Positions 50,794 through 62,477 of a DNA stretch of 64,000 nucleotides are shown in pieces (position 1 is the first letter of the stretch; the number at the start of each line of letters is the position of its first letter). Source of the DNA: Caenorhabditis elegans (taxonomy: Eukaryota; Nematoda; Chromadorea; Rhabditida; Rhabditidae); contig NC_003282.8 of assembly GCF_000002985.6 (NCBI RefSeq), positions 12,462,001 through 12,526,000 of the forward strand, written 5' to 3'. The translations under genes were made by a program, and so were the position numbers. A model generated the notes under the pieces. The model was given only the letters and a program-made list of their open reading frames with translations. It was not told the DNA's origin and searched no databases.

Positions 50794-51168
50794 TAATACA
50801 ATTAATTACCCATGAAATTTTGAAATTTAAAAAGTACTCTAATTGGGGATCATTATGGCACTTTTGGCATTAAACATGTTTTTTGTGCCGGTTTATTTAG
50901 AAAATTCCTTTTTCTATTTTAGAAAATTCCTTTTTCTTCAAAATTTTTTTTCTCAATTTTTCATTCAAAATTTAAATATTTTAAAGATTTGAGTAATTTT
51001 CTCTGTTCCATCTGGTAAAAAACTCCTGCATAGACTATTAAAACTCCTACATAGATTTCAGCAATTCATCCGTAAACACTGATTTATCGTGTTTTTCTTT
51101 TCAGATATGGTTCAAATACCCAAATTTGAGGCTTCGTTCACGGATTCCCGTCTCGAAGCTAGTCAACC

Positions 51169-51309
51169 ATGCAAGAAAAGGTGAATAAACGCTTGAATAG
51201 AAAAAATTGTATGTAAAACTTATCGACTTCGTCTAATCATTTCATTTTTCAGTGGCGTAAGAAGCGTATGCGCCGTCTTAAGCGCCTGAGGAGAGCCGCA
51301 AAGAAGTAG
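51169..51309 (+). CDS. RPL41-like basic peptide (23 aa), probably a decayed copy
   Basis: ATG CAA GAA AAG (51169-51180), a GTGAAT...TTTTCAG intron, then 51253-51309 read MQEK|WRKKRMRRLKRLRRAAKK. Ribosomal protein eL41 is a 25-residue peptide with the core KWRKKRMRRLKRKRRKMR. The first 13 core residues are kept, and the C-terminus has changed. It lies among broken genes and has no obvious promoter, so it is more likely a relic than an expressed ribosomal gene. A different start at 51114 gives an unrelated frame through the same splice. Confidence 0.6.
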
Positions 51310-51838
51310 ACAAGCTGATTAATCTCCAAGACGTTCAATTTTGCTGTTAATCTGCGATTTCGGGCACCATCTCTTCAGCAATCTTTTGACAAATGAACGA
51401 GGAAATCGACTGAGTAAGAGAAAAGAAGGTAAGATCTACTGCATAAGGCACCATACTTTGTGGCGCGAAAATAGCGGCAGCAGAGAGATCAAAACGACCA
51501 GACATCATAATAAAACACTCCAAAAAGTTTTAGATTTTTCATAATTGCCGGTCAAAATTTTGACAAATACGAGCTTTTGAGGAAATCCAAAGCAATGTCG
51601 CACGTTCCGATCCCTACAATGTTTAATACGAATAATTAAAACATAATCCCAGTACAAAAAATGTAGAAACAATTTTTTTTTGGTGGACTCCCAAAATTAT
51701 GAATGGCAAAAACAGTAATTATCACTTTTTGACACCTTTCAAAAAATTTCAAACACATTTTGTGGCAGGTCAGAATATCGGGAAAACACATTTTGTTAAA
51801 ATCTGAAATTAGCGGAATTTCAAATTTTTGCAAAATTT

Positions 51839-51840
<2 letters not shown>

Positions 51841-51870
<30 letters not shown>
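51841..51870. repeat. (CT)15 microsatellite
   Basis: Fifteen uninterrupted CT units, followed by TTTTCGAT. Confidence 0.97.
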
Positions 51871-51873
<3 letters not shown>

Positions 51874-52080
51874 CGATATTCTGAGCAACCATAAGAATTT
51901 TTAGAACTTTTTTGAAAAGTGTTTTGAAATTTGACTGTTTCGTCGGGCCAGCTTTACTATTAGTCTATTTAATTTGAAAAACCGCCACAAACTCCCCTTT
52001 TACCTTTTCATTTCTCTAATAAATCCCAATTCAACTCGCTGTATCAAAAAATTCAATATCCAAAAAATGCAATATTTCAG

Positions 52081-53538
52081 GAAATCTTCCCAGGACAGTT
52101 CGCACCATCTGTTTCACATCGATTTATCAAAGAGCTTGAAACATCTGGTCGTCTTCTTCGAAACTACACTCAAAATATCGATACATTGGATCAGACTGTA
52201 GCATCAGACTGTAATTAAAAGAGTTGTAGAATGTCATGGATCCTTTTCAAAATGTACATGTACACGCTGTGGACAACGATATGATGGGAATGAGATTCGT
52301 GAGGAAGTTCTTGATATGCGTGTTGCCCATTGCAAAGTTGTCAAGGAGTCATCAAACCGAATATTGTATTCTTTGGAGAGGATCTCGGAAGAGAATTTCA
52401 TCAACATGTTACAGAAGACAAGCATAAAGTAGATCTTATTGTAGTGATTGGATCTTCTCTAGAAGTTCCACCAGTTGCATTAATTCCTCATTGTGTTGAT
52501 AAGAATGTTCCACGAATTCTAATCAACAGAGAATCCCTCCAACATTATAATGCGGATATTGAATTGCTCGGAAATTGTGATGGCACCATCAGAGATATCT
52601 GTTTCAGTCTTGGAGGCTCCTTCACTGAACTGATTACATCTTATGATTCAATTATGGAACAACAAGGAAAATCGAAATCACAAAAGCCTTCACAAAACAA
52701 ACGACAGCTTATTTCACAGGAAAACTTTTTGAATATATGTATGAAAGAGAAGAGTAATGATGATTCGAGTGATGAGCCAACATTGAAGAAACCGAGAATG
52801 TCGGTCGTTGACGATTTGATGGATTCCGAGAAGAATGATTTCCAGGAAATACAAAAGCATAAGTCAGAAGATGACGATGATGCACGGAATTCGGACGCTA
52901 TCCTAAAGAAAATAAAGCATCCAAGGCTGCTGAGCATTACTGAGATGCTCCATGACAATAAGTGTGTTGCGGTGAGTAGTTTTGGAAATTAAAAAGTCAA
53001 AAGTTAGAAAATATTTCTAAACAACCTACCCTACCAGCCTTACAACTAATAATTTTTTGTTCAGATTTCTGCTCATCAAACTGTCTTTCCTGGGACTGAA
53101 TGCTCATTTGATCTAGAAACGTTGAAACTAGCTCGTGATGTTCATCACGAGAAACATTGCGAAAGCTCGTGTGGTTCGTATTGATCATCAAATGCCGATT
53201 CAGAAGCAAATCAATTGTCTAGAGCACAATCGCTAGATGACTTTGTACTATCCGACGAGGTTAGTTCATCATTTAAAAAACTTTCTTGAGGTGCTCTTAA
53301 AAGTATCGAAAGAAAAATTGAAAATGTAAAGCTGCAGATCAGTTTTTGAAATTTTAAACACTACCTCTGCCATTTCTGCCAACACCTATCTATAAATCAT
53401 TAATTACAGGATCGAAAAACACGATACATCTGGACTTGCAACGAGCCGATTCATGTGATGGAGATTTTCAGTATGAACTATCTGAAACGATTGATCCTGG
53501 AACATTCTCGCATTTGTGTGAAGAAATGCGTATTTGAA
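52081..53538 (+). pseudogene. Broken copy of the Sir2-type deacetylase gene sir-2.1
   Basis: After an acceptor at 52080 the sequence encodes EIFPGQFAPSVSHRFIKELE, LRNYTQNIDTLDQT, HGSFSKCTCTRCGQRYDGNE, GVIKPNIVFFGEDLGREFHQ and DLIVVIGSSLEVPPVALIPH. These are the NAD-dependent sirtuin core with its zinc site. The acidic C-terminal tail follows, ending CEEMRI at 53538. All are nearly identical to SIR-2.1 as I recall it. Damage includes loss of every 5' exon, extra duplicated bases at the join near 52190-52215, a one-base loss after HCK near 52336, a TAT/TGA stop near 53180 and another frame slip near 53420. The intact stretch 52330-52992 encodes no full catalytic domain. Confidence 0.88.
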
Positions 53539-53687
53539 ACTCATGTTGAAAAAGTTCAATTTTACGCCAAATCCCACTGAAAAACGCGTTTTCATCTCTT
53601 GTTGAATAAGTGATTATACTTTTACAACTTTAAATTGTTTTTCAATTCTGTGCAAACATCAAAATAACATTACAAAATTTCATTCTA

Positions 53688-53882
53688 TTACGTCCATATT
53701 GAAAACCGATGTTCTGTGTAGAGTATCATGGCTGGAATAATGAGAACACCAAGTTTCAAATATGAAAAGTCGGGCTCTTTGGGTCGAAGGTGTTTTGCAA
53801 AAGCTTTTCTTGATGGCTTTGCTGCTTGTCTGATCCTCCATTCAATAAGTTCTTCGTGTGGAATTGGTGTATCAGAAAACAT
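53688..53882 (-). CDS. Small single-helix protein, 64 aa, possibly a fragment
   Basis: The frame begins MFSDTPIPHEELIEWRIRQA at 53882. It is basic in the middle (KPSRKAFAKHLRPKEP) and has one hydrophobic helix (YLKLGVLIIPAMILY) near the C-terminus. The layout resembles small inner-membrane subunits of respiratory complexes, but I do not recognise it. It lies between the sir-2.1 and GPKOW copies, so it may be the corresponding neighbour gene carried along in the same duplication. Upstream exons may be missing. Confidence 0.4.
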   Translation of the reverse strand: MFSDTPIPHEELIEWRIRQAAKPSRKAFAKHLRPKEPDFSYLKLGVLIIPAMILYTEHRFSIWT

Positions 53883-54083
53883 TCGGGAGAATTTTTCGCA
53901 ATTTTGGGTATATCTGAAACAATATTAGTTGATCTACTGTGCCTACAGTGATCTATATAATTATAAAATCACAGGATCACTAGAATGATTAATGTTAAAT
54001 ACCGTCAATGGTAATTTAGTTTTAAAACATTCCTACTGGTTCCAAATTCCAAGATTTTGGCGAATTTTTAATTCTTGCCCCTG

Positions 54084-54353
54084 TTTTGAATTGCCGCGCA
54101 TTTGTATCAAAACCACGCCCATTTTTCTGTGCCCCACGTTTTGACCTCCTTTTTCTAATTTTCTAAAGAGAAAATCCGACAATTTTTGCTCTTAAAAGTA
54201 TCCGACAATGACGGTTTAGGATTGACTGTTTTGGAGAAAAATATTTTATAGGACCTTTTTCTCTATCAAAACTTAGAAACAGGTTTCAAAACCAAACAAA
54301 TTGCGGCACGGAAAAATGGGCGTGGTTTAGAGACAAAAGCGCGGTAATTCAAA
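54084..54353. repeat. MITE-like inverted repeat
   Basis: TTTGAATTGCCGCGCATTTG and ACCACGCCCATTTTTCTGTG on the left pair with CGGCACGGAAAAATGGGCG and AAAGCGCGGTAATTCAAA on the right. Its right end coincides with the point where the UGT fragment stops, so the insertion probably helped to truncate that gene. Confidence 0.75.
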
Positions 54354-54609
54354 TAATGAGATTGGAAAGAGTTAAGAGTTGCAAAATCGGCAGAATCGTC
54401 GGTTTTTTTTCAAGTTTAATGCATTTTCTATCAACTTGAGCAAGAAGTACCGTAACCTGATGACCAGAAGTAGCAAGAAGTTGAGCCAATTTTGTATTGA
54501 ATGAGATATGACTATGGGATAATGTAGGAACATAGAATAATATATTCAGTGTATCAAATTCATTGATTATTGTGCAAACCAACAAAATTTTGAATAAGAA
54601 TTGAGTCAT
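54349..54609 (-). pseudogene. N-terminal fragment of a UDP-glucuronosyltransferase
   Basis: From 54609 the frame reads a hydrophobic signal peptide (MTQFLFKILLVCTII), then LNILFYVPTLSHSHISFNTK and LAQLLATSGHQVTVLL. This is the typical start of nematode UGT enzymes, which conjugate lipophilic compounds in the ER lumen. About 60 residues of homology are followed by unrelated sequence and the MITE at 54084-54353. The UDP-sugar binding domain and membrane anchor are absent nearby, so it cannot be functional. Confidence 0.75.
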
Positions 54610-55109
54610 TCCATAGAGTTGAGGGGAACTGAATGACCGGATATGAATAATAGACTCGGATATAATTACCCGAGATGAACGAGAGAAATGAGAATGACCG
54701 AGAATTGGTAGGAAGTCGCACTTTTCAATTCAATATAGATAATTAGTTGAAGAAATTGGAGTGAAAGTTTGGATTTTTGACAAAAACACGTTAGACGTGA
54801 CGATGAAACTTTACAAAGTACAGTAGATTCTACACCTCGCTGCTTTGCATAAATTTCGAAAGAAATCGAGTGAAATTGCAGTGCAGGAAGGTGTGGAGAC
54901 TACTGTACCTCTCATACACATTTTTTGATCTTTCCGAGACCCGATACCGTAGTTTTGCTTCGAAGAATCGTAACATCTGTAAATGAACCGTAACTGGATT
55001 AAATTGTCACTGGTTATTTCAAGAGTTCACTATCAAGTTTCAAACATTCATTGAAGTATAATGAATTAGTATTTTTCGAGAAACATCATCGGGGAATGTC
55101 CACATTTAT

Positions 55110-55749
55110 TCACTCGTACTCTTCTTCGTGTCGAATCTTTACTGCACAAACATCTTCAAAGTACGCGGTAACCACATCGTTTGTCGCCACAAGACGTGCT
55201 GTCAATTTTTCTTTCCGTTTATCCTTACCAAGCATCAAAGCTAGCTGGCCACTACGTTTACCAGCGACAATCATGAGCTTTTCACCGATTTCTCGAGGAA
55301 TTACAGTTTCCAACCAGGATTGCCTGATATCTGAAATAATTTATAATCACGGATTTTTGAAATTTGATAGCAAAAACTATGAATTACTATCAAGTCTATC
55401 AAAATTTTCAAAATTTCCCACTAAAAGAAGTAAAACTCACTGTAATGAGTATTCCCTCGATCTTCAATCGTTACGTCATTATATCCAGCAACATCAACTA
55501 TCCGAACTTTTTGTTTGTATAATGATCCTCGCTTGAAGTCTTCATCAATGAATCTAACAAGAAGATCCGTTCGAGCCCACATTTTATTATTTCTTTCGTA
55601 TTCAGACGAATTTTTGTCATGTTTGGAAGACGAAGACTTCGATTTGTAGTCCTTTGAAGATTGTGACGTGGACGTTGATGGTGGTTGAGATTCAAGCTTC
55701 TTCCGTTCTATTTCAAGCAGATCTTTTTCTTTGTCGTATTCGCTTTTAT
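55110..55749 (-). pseudogene. C-terminal fragment of a GPKOW (G-patch / KOW) gene
   Basis: Exons 55749-55441 and 55330-55110 join in frame. They read a Ser/Lys-rich linker, WARTDLLVRFIDEDFKRGSL, KVRIVDVAGYNDVTIEDRG, then SWLETVIPREIGEKLMIVAG and a KOW-type end (EDVCAVKIRHEEEYE). This is the C-terminal part of GPKOW, a spliceosome-associated RNA-binding protein. The G-patch and first KOW motif should lie upstream, but no exon for them is seen to 56100, so the gene is 5'-truncated. I recall gpkow-1 (R11A8.2) as a close neighbour of sir-2.1 (R11A8.4), which supports a joint duplication. The surviving frame has no stop. Confidence 0.75.
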
Positions 55750-56213
55750 CTGAATAAAACTTGATGGTTATGAAAAAACTTTTGGAACTCAGGAATTGAA
55801 TTTTTAAAAATTCTAAAATTTTAAACAAAAAAGGATTTCATCAAAGTTTATACAATTATTTGTGAATTATTTCAGAAAAGAGATGAAACATTTACCAGAC
55901 ACGTTACAGTTCAAAATTCTTATTTACGAAAATCCTAGAATCGAACTGATGTAGTTTAAAGGGGTTTAGAGATATATTGTATTATTTACAATATTAAATT
56001 TTTTTTTTGAAAGGATTAAATAACCTTTTTAAATCAATTTCAAATCTTGATACAGCTTGCTCATTTTCAGGCTGCTAGAAATGTGAAAACTCACTTAGAC
56101 ATTTCGAATCTCGTTCCCTTCTTAACATGACTCTTAACTCAGATTACAGTCGAAAATTGAGGCATTACTTGTTTTTCAAATATTCTAAAGCTTCTTATAA
56201 TTCGAATTCTCAG

Positions 56214-56957
56214 AGTATTTGCTACATGATTTCTGATTACTTGACAATACGAATTCCATTTACTGGAGCTATAACTTCTTGGTGTGCATCTCAACAACCA
56301 AATCATCTCTTGAAAGTCTTATTTTTCTTTTCAACATACTTTACTTACACTGGATGGATATTTACATTTCTTTTGACTACATTGCGGCTAGTCTCATTAT
56401 ACTACCCATTTCAACAGGACGAGGTAGAGATTTTTGAAACTAGTTACAAGCATTAAAAAATTACAGCTTTGCGCTCGGATAACAAAGTTCTCACTTCCAT
56501 TCATCTACATCTGGCCACTGTTCTTCACATTTACCCTATTTCCAGCTCTTGGCTTCTGTCGACAAATTCTAGGTCCTTATCAGTTTGGTGCCATTTATTT
56601 TTGGTTTAGTGGAAATTTGTTTGATGTTTGATAGAGCTTTCAACTTAAAATCAATGTTTCCAAAATTTCAGATAAAATTAATATAAGGTCTTATTGGAAA
56701 TTTATTATTTTGGTTCATCCTTTGCACTACTTCAACTTTGTTGCTCTTTATAAAACTGGAAAAAAATGAAAAACCAACGAAATAGTGCTCCCGTTCAAAA
56801 AGCTGAGCTATCGCTTTCTCTAACGACTTTATCAATGCTGTTTTCATTTATTTTTCATTTTGTCGGAGGGGTAAGCATTTCCTTTAGAAATTGCTTTCAA
56901 TATTATATTTTTTCAGCTAATATTTATAATCAAACAGAAAATGTTTAAATATTTATT
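56214..56957 (+). pseudogene. Broken class U chemoreceptor (sru) gene
   Basis: Exon-2 (56214-56423, 210 nt) and exon-3 (56467-56625, 159 nt) equivalents keep the family's sizes and motifs (IRIPFTGAITSWCASQQPNH and FPALGFCRQ). Exon 4 begins at 56682 and hits an in-frame TAA at 56694 (IKLI-stop, where the gene at 59239 has IKLING). It then shifts frame before KAELSLSLTTLSML. Exon 1 and the final RPFGND exon are absent. The closest relative is the intact minus-strand gene at 59239-60621, with which it forms an inverted pair around the tetraspanin. Confidence 0.88.
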
Positions 56958-57170
56958 TTGTAAATTTTAGTTTTCAAGAAAAAGGCAGCGTCGTCATGAT
57001 TTTGAAATAGGTACTACCCGCCTGCATTTGTGCCTTTCTGGTGACGTTGTTGTAGAATAGATAGCCCAGCTTTTTGAATTTATCTTATATCAGGAAATAT
57101 TTGAGAGGCAATACTGAAGATGTTTTGAAAGTTTATTAACATGAAAGTAACAAAAAACTGGAATTTAAAT

Positions 57171-58231
57171 TCATCCAACTTTCTGAATTGCACAAGGTTC
57201 TCTTCTGATTCTATCAATGACTATTGCGGCAAAAATCATCAATCCAAGCTCAATCAACATGCAGATCAATCCAAGGAAAGCAACTTGGAGTGTTCCATCT
57301 TCAAATACTGCCCAAGTGATGAGAGCACATCCTTCCATACGTACCATTGCATTCTTTGTACCACATTCACAAGATGTTGGAAAATTGCCGGCTGGTAAAA
57401 AGTCTTCACAACCGTTTGCTCCACAGCATTTCAACTGAAAACATGCTAGAAATATCAAAAACAAGTTTGAATTGGGCATTACAAATGAGTTTAAGATATA
57501 ACATATTTTGGGGAAACTTACACTAGTGTGAACCCAATCAAGAGTGTTTTTAGTTCGTGAATTGTTATGATAGTTTGCAACCAATTCGTCACGATAAACA
57601 CCGACAAACTCTCTTCGAAGCTGAAAAACGTATTTTATAAGATGGAAAAGAGATTAAGCTAAAATCGACATTTTTCTTTTATTCAATTAAAACTTTTTGT
57701 TGTACTTTTTGGTAGTTTATTGCAAAAAATTATGTTTAAGTTTAGTGAAATCTTCACACGAGTTTAATTAAACTCACATGATCTTTATTCGCTAAAAACA
57801 TCACAATTGCCACAATTTTTACGACGAAAACTAAAAAAACCAATACGAGATGTACGGACAACGCAGTTTTGCTTCCAAAGCACACTGCGAAGCAGCCGCA
57901 TAAACCGAGAACTACCATACATCCCCCAATCATTATAGAAATTGTCCGGTATACATAAAACTGAAAATACATTCTCAATTTTGGAGAAGCAATTGGAAAT
58001 TATTACCCATTCAATATTGTCCACACTCAAAAAACTAACAAGACTTGTTCTGGCAACTGTTACTTCGAATTGGTGAAGTATCATCCATATAGAGTACCAA
58101 GTTATCATTACTCCAACAACCTATAGTTTAGCTACATTTTTTACATAAAGCCAAAATTGACTCACGATTAGTCCCAAGTTGAGGATGAAGAAAAGGAAAT
58201 TGGCTAATTTCCCACAAACATTGTAGGCCAT
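57171..58231 (-). CDS. Tetraspanin, 241 aa
   Basis: Exons 58231-58166, 58120-58007, 57960-57778, 57620-57522 and 57434-57171 join in frame to 241 residues. Four hydrophobic segments are visible: LANFLFFILNLGLIVVGVM, then MIGGCMVVLGLCGCFAVCFG, VHLVLVFLVFVVKIVAIVMF, and a last one in VAFLGLICMLIELGLMIFAA. The large loop between helices 3 and 4 has the family signature CCG (LKCCGANGCEDF) and further cysteines (SCECG, EGCAL). The loop is short for the family. Tetraspanins organise membrane microdomains. The protein begins with MAYNVCGKL, with juxtamembrane cysteines. AATAAA occurs about 30 bases after the stop on this strand. Confidence 0.9.
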
Positions 58232-59238
58232 GTTTTCTTCTGTGCTGAAAGCTGATTTGTCTTATATTACAATTGCTTTACTTAGACAGATTATATCTCG
58301 GTTGCTCTTGGTTTTATTTGAAAAAAAAACGTATTCAACTTTTAAGATATACAGAAAGTTTTGGCACGTATTTTGTCTGTTCATATTTAGGCATCCGGGA
58401 TATAGGATGCCAAAGTCGGGAAAAATGGGTGTGATAAAAAGTTGCTGTAAATGCGCAACCGACATCAATAGCGCCGTCACTAAAACGCCTGCCTACACGG
58501 AACTTTGCCTACTTGAGCACGATTTTTCGTTACGCCAAGGACAGGTAGGGTTTATCTTAGAAGATGTTAGGATTACTGTAAGCCAAATATGAATGTAATG
58601 TTTTACCAGCTACCCGTAGGTGTATATATATACGTAGTTGCAAAATATAATGACTAGTAACCTAAATTGTTGTTTGTATTTTTTTCAATTAAAAATAACA
58701 AAAGGAGTTTTTCTGATATGAGACAGAGAACATTAAATTTGCAGGAAAAACGTTTTGCCTAACAGCTAAAGAAATGTTTTGTTGAGAGGTTTAACTAGTC
58801 CTCAAAATGGCTTATAAAGCAACTTAAATACATTTCAGACTGATTATGAAATGTTTGGCGTCGTTGTTAATGGAAACCAAGCTAATAGATGATGTGAAGC
58901 AAAAAATGGAAAGTTCAAAAACTCAACTGCGCACACATTGGGTACGTGATTTTATTACGAAACCTAGTTTGAGCAGACTAGACATTTTGCTCTGACATCT
59001 AACTTCATATCTTGCTAGAAAACACATGCTACTTCTAATGTAATAATATTAATCACAGACCCCTTCTAGCATGAAATCGTTTGATAAAGGTGTGGGTTCA
59101 AATTGATGATTATAAAAAAAAACATTATTTCAATATTTGGATACTTATACAACATAGTTCCTCATGATAATGTCATGATAAAAACTTCTCAGTCCATAAC
59201 TTTCATTTTTAAATTTTTACAAAATGTGAATATATTTA

Positions 59239-60621
59239 TTAAGTTGTATGAATAGTTCCAATTTTCGATGCATCTTTCCAAAATAAAATTTTCTGTTTTT
59301 TAAATGCAGGATGTGTCATATAGAAGATCCACGGACCAACACAAATCTCACAATCATTTCCAAATGGCCGAAGAGCAATGAAATATGCTGTCAGTGATGG
59401 AAATATTAAGAATATTAACTGAAAAAAGAATGTTTTCAAAGAAAATTAAACATTTTTATAGACTTACTGCACATGCCAGGTTTGTCAGAAACGATAAAAG
59501 CATGGATAATGTTGTCAGCGATAGAGATAATTCCGCTCGTTGGAGAATTGCACTTTTTCGATTATTTTTTAACTTCTTCAGTTTTATTAAAAGTGTTAAA
59601 TTTGAAATAATGCATAGGAGAAGCCAAATGGCCAAATTGAGCACTAAGCCATTTATCAACTTTATCTGAAAAATTTGAATTTTTCGATAAATAAATTTTA
59701 AATTTGCTAACATCAAACCAGTTCCCCGTAAACCAAATAAAAATAGAACCAAATTTATAAGGGCCCAAAAGTTGTCGACATGATCCTAGAGCCGGTATCA
59801 GGGAGAATGTAAATATGAATGGGTAGAGGTAGATGAATGGAATTGCAAAATTAGATAGCCGGGCGCATAGCTAAAAAAAATTTAGCAATTGAATATTAAA
59901 ACATGAGTTACTTGATTATGTCTGCGCGGGAAATAAACGGGAATCAATCGTAACGTTGATAAAAGGAATGGAAATAGCCATGAAACATAAGTGAAATATA
60001 TAGAAAAGAAAAATAAGACTTTTAGGAAATGATTTGGTTGTTGAGATGCACACCAAGATGTCATGATTCCGGTGAATGGGAGACGGATAGTGATATAATC
60101 AGATATCATGTAAAATACGCTCTGAAAATAAGAACCATTTCATGAACTTTATGTGTTTTTGAAGTTAATCTTGTCGCTGCGATGGGTAAATTGCTTTAAA
60201 ATACTGACTATAAGATAATACTAAAGCAAAAGAGTATCAGAGAGCTTTGAAAATTCACAGGACACGTTCACAAATAGGTGTTAAAATTTTTTAATGAAAA
60301 ATACAAAGGAACGTTTGTCGGATTTTTCTTTTTTAAATTTCTTCGGGAATTTGCGAAACCACTTTAGTTTATTTTTCTCTCAAACCCCACCGTAAGCTGA
60401 GCCATAACAATCACAAAAAATACGTGTGGATTCATAGTTGCTTCCTGTTTTCCAACCAAATTCCTATAGTAACATTTGAAAACTTTTAAAATAATAAACG
60501 CAGTTGGTACTAAGTATGTCATCGGAACACATGCAACAAGCACTGGAAATGTGAAAAAATCAAATTTATAGTCGATATATCGTTGATCTCCTTGAATTGA
60601 TACATTGTTCATAATGTCCAT
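59239..60621 (-). CDS. Seven-transmembrane chemoreceptor, probably class U (sru), 325 aa
   Basis: Exons 60621-60391, 60121-59912, 59870-59712, 59665-59468 and 59418-59239 join in frame to 325 residues. Marks are VSIQGDQRYIDYKFDFFTFP at the start, IRLPFTGIMTSWCASQQPNH, IPALGSCRQLLGPYKFG, and RPFGNDCEICVGPWIFYMTHP. Gly replaces the usual Val before PW. Exons 4 and 5 of the 34-45 kb genes are fused here (198 nt), as in the gene at 25579. It is the only intact sru on the minus strand in this window and is closest to the pseudogene at 56214. Confidence 0.87.
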
Positions 60622-62477
60622 AAATTAAAATCTCTGGAATTTTTAAATTTATTTGAAACGTCTAAAATATGTCATAAATGAGCAAGAAAAATATTAATTT
60701 GAGGAAATAGATAAAACGCAAAATTGACCAAATCCTAATTGATATGCTCATGAGTGCAGTTAAACTTAAAAAGCGCACGTTTTTCTAGACATTTCCGTTT
60801 CCAAAATAACCCAAATTATCTTGATTTGAATAATAAATTTTGCGAGGGTTAAAGACTGGAAATGTTTCATTTTGGTGATTAGATTAGGGTAAAAAAGGTG
60901 AGAAGAGAGTGCATATTTTTTGACTAAATCTGCTAAAAATAAATGTAGGTTAGAAGTTAAAATTATGCTCCTCTACATCTTTACATTAGAGCATTATTTT
61001 GTTGCCAAAAAGCTTATCTTTCCTCAAAACCTTGTTTTTTTTGCTAGAATTTTTCATTGAAAAATGTCAGGGAAAGATTACTAGACACGCAATTATGAAA
61101 ACCTGGCAACACACAGTGATTCAAAACTTAGAGTAATTATGAGTAGTGCTCCTCACAAGACATATGTACAAAAGATGATGCATTTTATGAAAAAGTGTTT
61201 TAATGGTTGCAGAAAACAGAAAATGTAGAAAAACAAGGACTTTCCCGGTGGGAAATTTTGAATTGGCAAATACTGGGAATTATAAATGGTAAACAGCTCA
61301 TAAAAAGGGTAATGGTTTTTGCAATATCAAATATTGGTTCCGCATAAAAAAATAGGTGAAAATATAATTATCTAACAATTGGAAAATCGGAAATCATTTT
61401 ACGGAAAGCTAAGGTTGATGTTTTTTTTAAAATAACCACAATAATCTTCTCAAATTTAAAATTAAATTTTGTAAAAGTTGGAAATTCCGTTATTTGCATT
61501 CATTCATGCGTCATGAAAAGTTTTTAAAAATTAGGAAAATGTTTTTGTAAGAAATACTCAAGGTTTAAGATGTGAGTTTCCAAAAAAAATTGAAAAACTT
61601 GAAACCGTTTGAAAATCTGCTCTCAAAAACTGATTCAGATTTATGGTAACAGCATCAAGTGTGCGAAACAGCAAAACTACACGTTTTTGCTATAATTTGT
61701 TATGAAATAAAATTCAGACACACTTTGCTAGACATGACGAGCAATTGAGAAAATGTGGCATCACATGAGGTATAATTCAGGGATTCGAAGTTGGGCGTAA
61801 TTATGAGTTGAGATCACCGCACGACACATGTGCTGAAAAATGTACTCGATTTTTCGAAGTTTAAGGTTTTTGTGATTACAGTCAAATATCAATACCGACG
61901 CATCAGGAAGAACAAGTAGTTTTTACTTTTTTTAGCCATATACTTTGGCTCATCATCAGACTTGGTCAGCAACCACAAAATTCTGTTCAATTGGAATATA
62001 TGGTGACATAATTTAAATCTCTCAACAAGTTTCACTCAATTTTAATCTTAAATCGGATGTTTTCATTTTGAAAACAAATCTAAATTTCCAAATCTAAGGC
62101 TTATAAATTTAAAAGTTTCACATCTACTCAGGACCCATTTCTTGCCTAGGATCCTACCACGAAACCTCTTGGCCACTGTATCAAAATTATTAAAATATTG
62201 TTTTTAAATTATTTTTTTCTGTCTTTTTATTCGTCCCATGATTATACATAATATGAAAACCGAAGTTCGAAAAGTATTTTTTTCTTTACAATTGCTTCCT
62301 TTTCTATAATTCTTCTAACTCTTGGCTGTCTAGACATACATTGCAAAATTAAAGAATATTATGTATTACTGAAAAATGTTGATTTTGTTGTAGTTTTATT
62401 GAAATTCAAAAAAGACTGAACTACAGTAACTAATGGGGAAGGATAAGAAAACGGCAGAAAAAGAATGACAATAAAAA
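60622..62477. other. Intergenic DNA containing a diverged direct repeat
   Basis: About 1.85 kb with no convincing gene. Two segments, about 61030-61200 and 61683-61860, share an ordered series of matches (TTTTTGCTA-AATTT, CTAGACA-GCAATT, GGCA-CACA, GTAATTATGAG, ACA-ATGT-C-AAAA). This indicates an old local duplication of some 170 bases. A GAACAAGTAGTTTTT stretch near 61910 stands alone. Confidence 0.4.
61030..61200. repeat. Diverged direct repeat, copy 1 (copy 2 at 61683-61860)
   Basis: Shares TTTTTGCTA, CTAGACA, GCAATT, GTAATTATGAGT and the surrounding order with the copy 653 bases downstream. Function unknown; it is not coding in any frame. Confidence 0.45.

Noticed and set aside
52330-52992. 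220-codon frame as a functional sirtuin
   Set aside because: It lacks the NAD-binding N-terminal half and is bounded by frameshifts on both sides; it is the longest surviving piece of the sir-2.1 pseudogene.
58230-58592. 120-codon plus-strand frame upstream of the tetraspanin
   Set aside because: Divergent from and overlapping the tetraspanin start, contains dispersed CCTGCCTAC repeat sequence and has no protein similarity.
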